Shown here: one piece after another, positions 60,287 through 64,000 of the stretch | Position numbering within the stretch: position 1 is the stretch's first letter | Layout of the letters: each line of letters starts with the position of its first letter | Assembly (NCBI RefSeq): GCF_026341515.1 | Contig: NZ_JAPEOK010000001.1 | Coordinates: 5,828,001 to 5,892,000, forward strand | Source of the DNA: Streptomyces sp. NBC_00878 | GTDB taxonomy: Bacteria; Actinomycetota; Actinomycetes; Streptomycetales; Streptomycetaceae | DNA length: 64,000 nucleotides | Reading direction: 5' to 3' | Position numbers and translations under genes: made by a program | Notes under the pieces: generated by a model | Databases searched by the model: none | The model's input: the letters and a program-made list of their open reading frames with translations, nothing else | What the model was told of the DNA's origin: nothing

Positions 60287-61801
60287 ATGTCACCCACCCC
60301 CACCCCCACCACCCCCACCCCGCCCATAGGCCCCAGCGGAAGCCCCAGCAGAAGAACCGTCCTGGCCGCGACGGCGGCTGCCGGAGCCGTCACGGTGGGG
60401 CCGTCCGCGGCGCCCGCGGCGTCCGCTCCGGCCATGCCGACGGCCGAGCTGGTGGACACGCCCGCGAGGCCCGCGACGGCGGCCGAGGCCGAACGGCCGG
60501 GCCCGCGCCCGCCGGCCACCGCGCAGCCCCCCTCCCCCGAACTGCGCGCCCTGCTACGGGAGATCGACCCCGACCGCATCGAGGCGACGGTCCGCAAACT
60601 CGTCTCCTTCGGCACCCGGCACACCCTCTCCACCCAGGACGACCCGGACCGCGGCATCGGCGCGGCCCGCGACTGGATCCTCGCGGAGATGCGCTCGTAC
60701 GCCGCCGCGTCCGGCGGCCGGATGACGGCCGAACTCCAGTCGTACGTCCAAGACCCCGCGCCCCGCATCCCCACCGCCACCCGCATCACGAACGTGGTGG
60801 CGACCCTGCGCGGCTCGGTCACCCCGGACCGCGTGTACGTCGTCTCGGGCCACTACGACTCCCGTGTCACCGACGTCATGGACGCGACCTCGGACGCCCC
60901 GGGCGCGGACGACGACGCTTCCGGCGTGGCCGTGGCGATGGAGCTGGCGAGGGTGATGGCGAAGCGCCGCCCGGCGTCGACGATCGTGTTCGCGGCGGTG
61001 GCGGGGGAGGAGCAGGGGCTGTACGGGGCCGCGCACATGGCCTCGCGGTTCAAGGCGGCGGGCACGGACGTGCAGGCCATGTTCACGAACGACATCGTGG
61101 GCGCCTCGACGGCGGACGACGGCACGAAGGACCCGTACACGATCCGGCTCTTCGCGGAGGGCGTGCCCACGTCGGAGACCCCGGAGGAGGCGGCGACGCG
61201 CCGTTCGGTGGGCGGCGAGAACGACTCCCCGTCACGGCAGTTGGCGCGCTTCGTGCGCGACACCGGGGACAACTCGGCGACGGGGATGCACGTACGTGTC
61301 GTCTACCGCCGGGACCGCTACCGCCGGGGCGGTGACCACATCCCCTTCCTCGAACAGGGCTACGCGGCGGCCCGTTTCACCGAGCCCGCCGAGGACTACG
61401 CCCATCAGCACCAGGACGTGCGGGTCGAGGGCGGCAAGCAGTACGGGGACCTGCCGGAGTTCTGCGACTTCGCTTTCACGGCCCGGGTCGCCCGGGTCAA
61501 CGCGGCCGCGCTCTGGACCCTGGCACAGGCCCCGGCCGCGCCGCGCGACACGAGGATCCTGACGGCGGCGCTCACGAACGCGACGGAGCTGACGTGGAAG
61601 CGCGGCTCCGAGCCGGACCTCTCCGGCTACGAGGTGGTGTGGCGCGAGACCACGGCGCCCGAGTGGACCCACGTGATCCCGGTCGGAGAGGTGACATCCC
61701 ACGAGGTGGACTTGTCCAAGGACAACGTCTTCTTCGGGGTGAGGGCGGTAAACCGAGCGGGGTTGCGGGGTCCGGTGGCGTTCCCGTTGCCGCAGGTGTA
61801 G
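60287..61801 (+). CDS. Tat-exported M28 family metallopeptidase
   Basis: 504 residues. Twin-Arg signal: [19 protein letters not shown] followed by an Ala-rich cleavage region. Zinc aminopeptidase ligands: VSGHYDSR (His), GADDDASGV (bridging Asp), GEEQGL (catalytic Glu pair), FTNDIVG (Asp) and the late His of [10 protein letters not shown]-terminal fibronectin III-like strand set ([17 protein letters not shown]) may bind surfaces. It probably cleaves N-terminal residues from extracellular peptides. ATG 60287 is chosen so the RR motif sits near the start. Monocistronic; followed by a very strong hairpin. Confidence 0.92.
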   Translation: MSPTPTPTTPTPPIGPSGSPSRRTVLAATAAAGAVTVGPSAAPAASAPAMPTAELVDTPARPATAAEAERPGPRPPATAQPPSPELRALLREIDPDRIEATVRKLVSFGTRHTLSTQDDPDRGIGAARDWILAEMRSYAAASGGRMTAELQSYVQDPAPRIPTATRITNVVATLRGSVTPDRVYVVSGHYDSRVTDVMDATSDAPGADDDASGVAVAMELARVMAKRRPASTIVFAAVAGEEQGLYGAAHMASRFKAAGTDVQAMFTNDIVGASTADDGTKDPYTIRLFAEGVPTSETPEEAATRRSVGGENDSPSRQLARFVRDTGDNSATGMHVRVVYRRDRYRRGGDHIPFLEQGYAAARFTEPAEDYAHQHQDVRVEGGKQYGDLPEFCDFAFTARVARVNAAALWTLAQAPAAPRDTRILTAALTNATELTWKRGSEPDLSGYEVVWRETTAPEWTHVIPVGEVTSHEVDLSKDNVFFGVRAVNRAGLRGPVAFPLPQV

Positions 61802-61806
61802 GACGT

Positions 61807-61853
61807 CCTCAAACGCCGGAGAGGCTGAATTTCAGCCTCTCCGGCGTTTGAGG
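61807..61853. terminator. Perfect 23-bp stem terminator (family B inverted pair)
   Basis: Arms 61807-61829 and 61831-61853 are exact complements around one base, built from two face-to-face CCGGCGTTTGAGG ends. It serves the convergent peptidase and SLATT genes. Confidence 0.92.
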
Positions 61854-61929
61854 AGCGGGGGTTCGGGGGCGGAGCCCCCGAGGCAAGGACGGGAATGGGT
61901 AGGGGCGGCGGGGGGCGAAAAAGAAACCC

Positions 61930-62835
61930 CTATCTCGGCTCAGGCGGTCGCTGCCGCGGCATGTTCGGGCGAGCCGGCGGCAACGGCGGCCGCCCCGGCG
62001 GAGCCGAGTCCACCCGCGCACCCCCACCCACCCCCGCCTGGATCCCCAGCGGCCCCGCCCCCGTCCGAAACTCCACCATCCAGTCCGCGGTCTCCACCCG
62101 CACCAACTCCGTCATGTCCTCCGAGAACCGCCGAAGCACCCCGAGACACCGCTCCGCCGCCTCCCCCGCCGTCCCCTCGGTAGGCCCGAGAACCTCCCGC
62201 ACACACTCGGACGCCCACTCGAACTGAAGCACCTGCAACCGACGCTGCACGGCCTGGGCAGTGGCCACATCCCTTATCCACCCGGAGGTCACCCCGAAAA
62301 AACGGTCCCCCGCCACACACGCGACCGCGACCAGCATCCCCAGATATCCGAAGACGGCACCCCCGCCCACCACCCCCGTGACATCGAGCAGAGGCAACGC
62401 GGCCCCGGCAAAAGCACCCCCCGCGGCCCCCGCCCGCAGCGCCCGAGCCCCCCGCCGCTTCCACATCCGGTCGGCGAGATACCAGGACACGGTGGTCAGC
62501 GCCCCCGCCTCCACCCACCGGTACAGCTCGTGAAGCCGCTCGGCCGGCTCCCCCCAGTCCCCGAGCGGGAAGGCCCGCCCCGAGAGATCACGGGGCCTGG
62601 GACTGCCGGGCCCGAACGCGCCACGGCCGGGAATGCCCCGCCCCGGCCCACTCCGCCCGGAACCGCCGGAACCGCCGGAACCGCCGGGACCACCGGGACT
62701 GCTGGAACCACCGGGACCCCCGGGCCCACCGGGCCCGATCTCCCCCGGCCTCAGGCCACCGGCCCTCCCCGCACCATCACCCCGACCGTCCCCGTCCTGG
62801 GCCGACCCCTCGGGCTGCATGTCCGGCTGGCTCAC
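61930..62835 (-). CDS. SLATT domain-like membrane protein with Gly-rich N-terminus
   Basis: 301 residues. N-terminal 110 residues are Gly/Pro/Ser repeats (GGPGGSGGSGGSGRSG). Then WVEAGALTTVSWYLADRMWKRRGARALR, two hydrophobic helices (AGGAFAGAALPLLDVTGVVGG; VFGYLGMLVAVACVAGDRFF), and a long helical region RDVATAQAVQRRLQVLQFEWASE. The layout matches SLATT effectors, and Streptomyces genomes are often annotated with a SLATT gene beside ybaB-recR. GTG 62835 has TAGGGAG upstream. Function unproven; the family is associated with nucleotide-triggered defence. Confidence 0.72.
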   Translation of the reverse strand: MSQPDMQPEGSAQDGDGRGDGAGRAGGLRPGEIGPGGPGGPGGSSSPGGPGGSGGSGGSGRSGPGRGIPGRGAFGPGSPRPRDLSGRAFPLGDWGEPAERLHELYRWVEAGALTTVSWYLADRMWKRRGARALRAGAAGGAFAGAALPLLDVTGVVGGGAVFGYLGMLVAVACVAGDRFFGVTSGWIRDVATAQAVQRRLQVLQFEWASECVREVLGPTEGTAGEAAERCLGVLRRFSEDMTELVRVETADWMVEFRTGAGPLGIQAGVGGGARVDSAPPGRPPLPPARPNMPRQRPPEPR

Positions 62836-63161
62836 CCGACGCTCCCTAATCGCGACGTTGTGTGACGTTGCGTGACGGTAATGTGGCGCAAGGTGCTGAA
62901 GCGCCGCACCCTTACTACCTCCCAATGGGTGGCGATGGCCCCGGTTTCGGGGGTTTTCCGCTCGGACGTGGGTCTTGATCAGGTATAGGCCAAGCTGCCG
63001 CCTCACTCGAAAGAGTGCTGGAGCGACGGGCGGACAGACCACGTAGGCTCATGCCAAGGCGGGAAACCCCGCCGGACAGCCGTACTCGCAGCCGTACTCA
63101 CAGGCGCGTTGACAGCCGTATTGACAGTCGTATTGACAGCCGTACGAACCAGGAGCTGATC
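62836..63161. promoter_or_regulatory. Divergent promoter region with TTGACAG 12-bp repeats
   Basis: 326 bp between the SLATT gene and ybaB. TTGACAGCCGTA occurs three times in tandem (63109, 63121, 63133), each carrying a -35-like TTGACA, ending 18 bp before the ybaB GTG. No gene or structured RNA recognised; no SRP-RNA motif found. Confidence 0.6.
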
Positions 63162-63503
63162 GTGATTCCCGGTGGTGGCCAGCCCAACATGCAGCAGCTG
63201 CTCCAGCAGGCCCAGAAGATGCAGCAGGACCTCGCGAACGCGCAGGAGGAGCTGGCGCGGACGGAGGTCGACGGCCAGGCGGGCGGCGGCCTGGTGAAGG
63301 CGACGGTGACGGGTTCCGGCGAACTGCGCGGCCTGGTCATCGACCCCAAGGCGGTGGACCCCGAGGACACCGAGACCCTCGCCGACCTGATCGTCGCGGC
63401 GGTCCAGGCGGCGAACGAGAACGCCCAGACCCTCCAGCAGCAGAAGCTCGGCCCGCTGACCCAGGGGCTGGGCGGCGGCGGCATCCCCGGCCTGCCGTTC
63501 TAA
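63162..63503 (+). CDS. ybaB: YbaB/EbfC nucleoid-associated protein
   Basis: 113 residues, the usual size. Small homodimeric DNA-binding protein normally encoded between dnaX and recR. Seen: [40 protein letters not shown] and [20 protein letters not shown]. The frame is open from 63015, but GTG 63162 (VIPGGGQPN) has AGGAG eight bases upstream. It probably forms an operon with recR. The Gly-rich C-terminus is normal for actinobacteria. Confidence 0.95.
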   Translation: MIPGGGQPNMQQLLQQAQKMQQDLANAQEELARTEVDGQAGGGLVKATVTGSGELRGLVIDPKAVDPEDTETLADLIVAAVQAANENAQTLQQQKLGPLTQGLGGGGIPGLPF

Positions 63504-63648
63504 GTCAACCCGGCGGTCCCTTCTAAGACGGCCGACCGCCAACTACCGTACGTACCAAGAGAGCGAGCACGACTACGGTACGTACTGAGCGAGCAGCGAA
63601 CGAGCAGTAGGACGAGCAGCACAACGAGCAGGAACAGGAAGGCAATCC

Positions 63649-64000
63649 GTGTACGAAGGCGTGGTCCAGGACCTCATCGACGAACTGGGGCGGCTGCCCG
63701 GCGTCGGTCCCAAGAGCGCGCAGCGGATCGCCTTCCACATCCTCCAGGCCGAGCCGACGGACGTACGCCGTCTCGCGCAGTGCCTGATGGAGGTCAAGGC
63801 GAAGGTCCGCTTCTGCGCCACCTGCGGGAACGTGGCGCAGGAGGAGCTGTGCAACATCTGCCGCGACCCGCGCCGAGACCTCACGGTGATCTGTGTGGTC
63901 GAGGAGCCGAAGGACGTCGTAGCCATCGAACGCACTCGTGAGTTCCGGGGCAAGTACCACGTCCTGGGCGGCGCGATCAGCCCGATCGAGGGCGTGGGCC
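63649..64000 (+). CDS. recR: Recombination protein RecR, 3'-truncated by window edge
   Basis: First 117 residues of about 199. RecFOR-pathway protein that loads RecA at gaps. Visible: [19 protein letters not shown] (helix-hairpin-helix), the four-Cys zinc finger [16 protein letters not shown] (Cys at 57, 60, 69, 72) and the start of the Toprim domain [19 protein letters not shown] 63649 has AGGAAGG upstream. The leader has CGAGCAG repeated four times. Certain. Confidence 0.96.
   Translation, partial: MYEGVVQDLIDELGRLPGVGPKSAQRIAFHILQAEPTDVRRLAQCLMEVKAKVRFCATCGNVAQEELCNICRDPRRDLTVICVVEEPKDVVAIERTREFRGKYHVLGGAISPIEGVG

Noticed and set aside
57309..60293. 994-residue minus-strand ORF opposite the kinase
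   Set aside because: Antisense shadow of the kinase gene; its [10 protein letters not shown] peptide is the reverse reading of the family B repeat.
62836..63161. SRP (4.5S) RNA gene near ybaB-recR
   Set aside because: The conserved GGAAGGNAGCAGCC-type apical motif is absent, so no structured RNA is called.

Overview
The window is a high-GC actinobacterial chromosome segment, almost certainly Streptomyces. The evidence is the extreme GC bias at third codon positions, frequent GTG/TTG starts, and hallmark families: WhiJ-like XRE/DUF397/ATPase modules, DUF2617, DUF3151, YbjN, PASTA-less Ser/Thr kinases and SLATT proteins. The order clpB, aminotransferase, speE-like, pyrE, fba, kyn genes, two-component pairs, P450, purA, kinases, ybaB, recR resembles, from memory, the S. 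coelicolor core between its clpB and recR loci. No rRNA, tRNA, CRISPR array or intact insertion sequence was found.

Layout. 1-5 kb: 3' part of clpB, a DUF2617 gene, a tiny Gly/Cys-rich membrane protein and a class I aminotransferase. 5-10.7 kb: accessory block with a VapBC45-like toxin-antitoxin pair whose toxin is frameshifted, a helix-turn-helix protein, a WhiJ-type module (XRE, DUF397, ATPase), a RibD/DHFR-like reductase and an Uma2 nuclease-like protein. 10.8-21 kb: core metabolism (polyprenyl-sugar type glycosyltransferase, YbjN, membrane spermidine-synthase-like protein, CoxG-like protein, galactose mutarotase, pyrE, fructose-bisphosphate aldolase, MFS exporter, DUF3151). 21-25.5 kb: kynA-kynU, a TetR regulator and an HGGAW alpha/beta hydrolase that could be the missing kynurenine formamidase. 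26-34 kb: a DUF1023 hydrolase with a collagen-like leader, an acyltransferase, two tandem NarL/DesK-type kinase-regulator pairs sharing an upstream motif, and a lone P450.

34.4-36.2 kb looks foreign: lower GC, a protein made of two almost identical 167-residue domains, and a decayed IS5-like transposase. 36.2-39.4 kb: ABC-2 exporter with a divergent MarR/GbsR regulator over nested dyads. 39.4-43.4 kb: ethanolamine permease, eutB and eutC. 43.5-49.1 kb: SLATT-like protein, diacylglycerol-kinase-like protein with a large Gly/Ser insert, purA, and a Ser/Thr kinase. 49.2-51.2 kb: a second WhiJ-type pair. 51.3-52.8 kb: an ArsR/SRPBCC/TIGR03086 operon with twin operators. 53.4-58 kb: hypothetical protein, GntR-FCD regulator, class III aminotransferase, DJ-1/PfpI-MarR operon. 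58-64 kb: second kinase, Tat-exported M28 peptidase, second SLATT protein, ybaB and partial recR.

A striking theme is repeat load. Short tandem repeats (units of 5 to 81 bp) occur between genes and, when the unit is a multiple of three, inside reading frames. Three dispersed palindromic families also recur: a GCAGTTCCCCGCGCCCC family, a CCGGCGTTTGAGG family (one copy read as protein inside a kinase), and a 130-150 bp MITE-like element with nested inverted repeats. Function calls rest on family recognition by eye; no searches were run.
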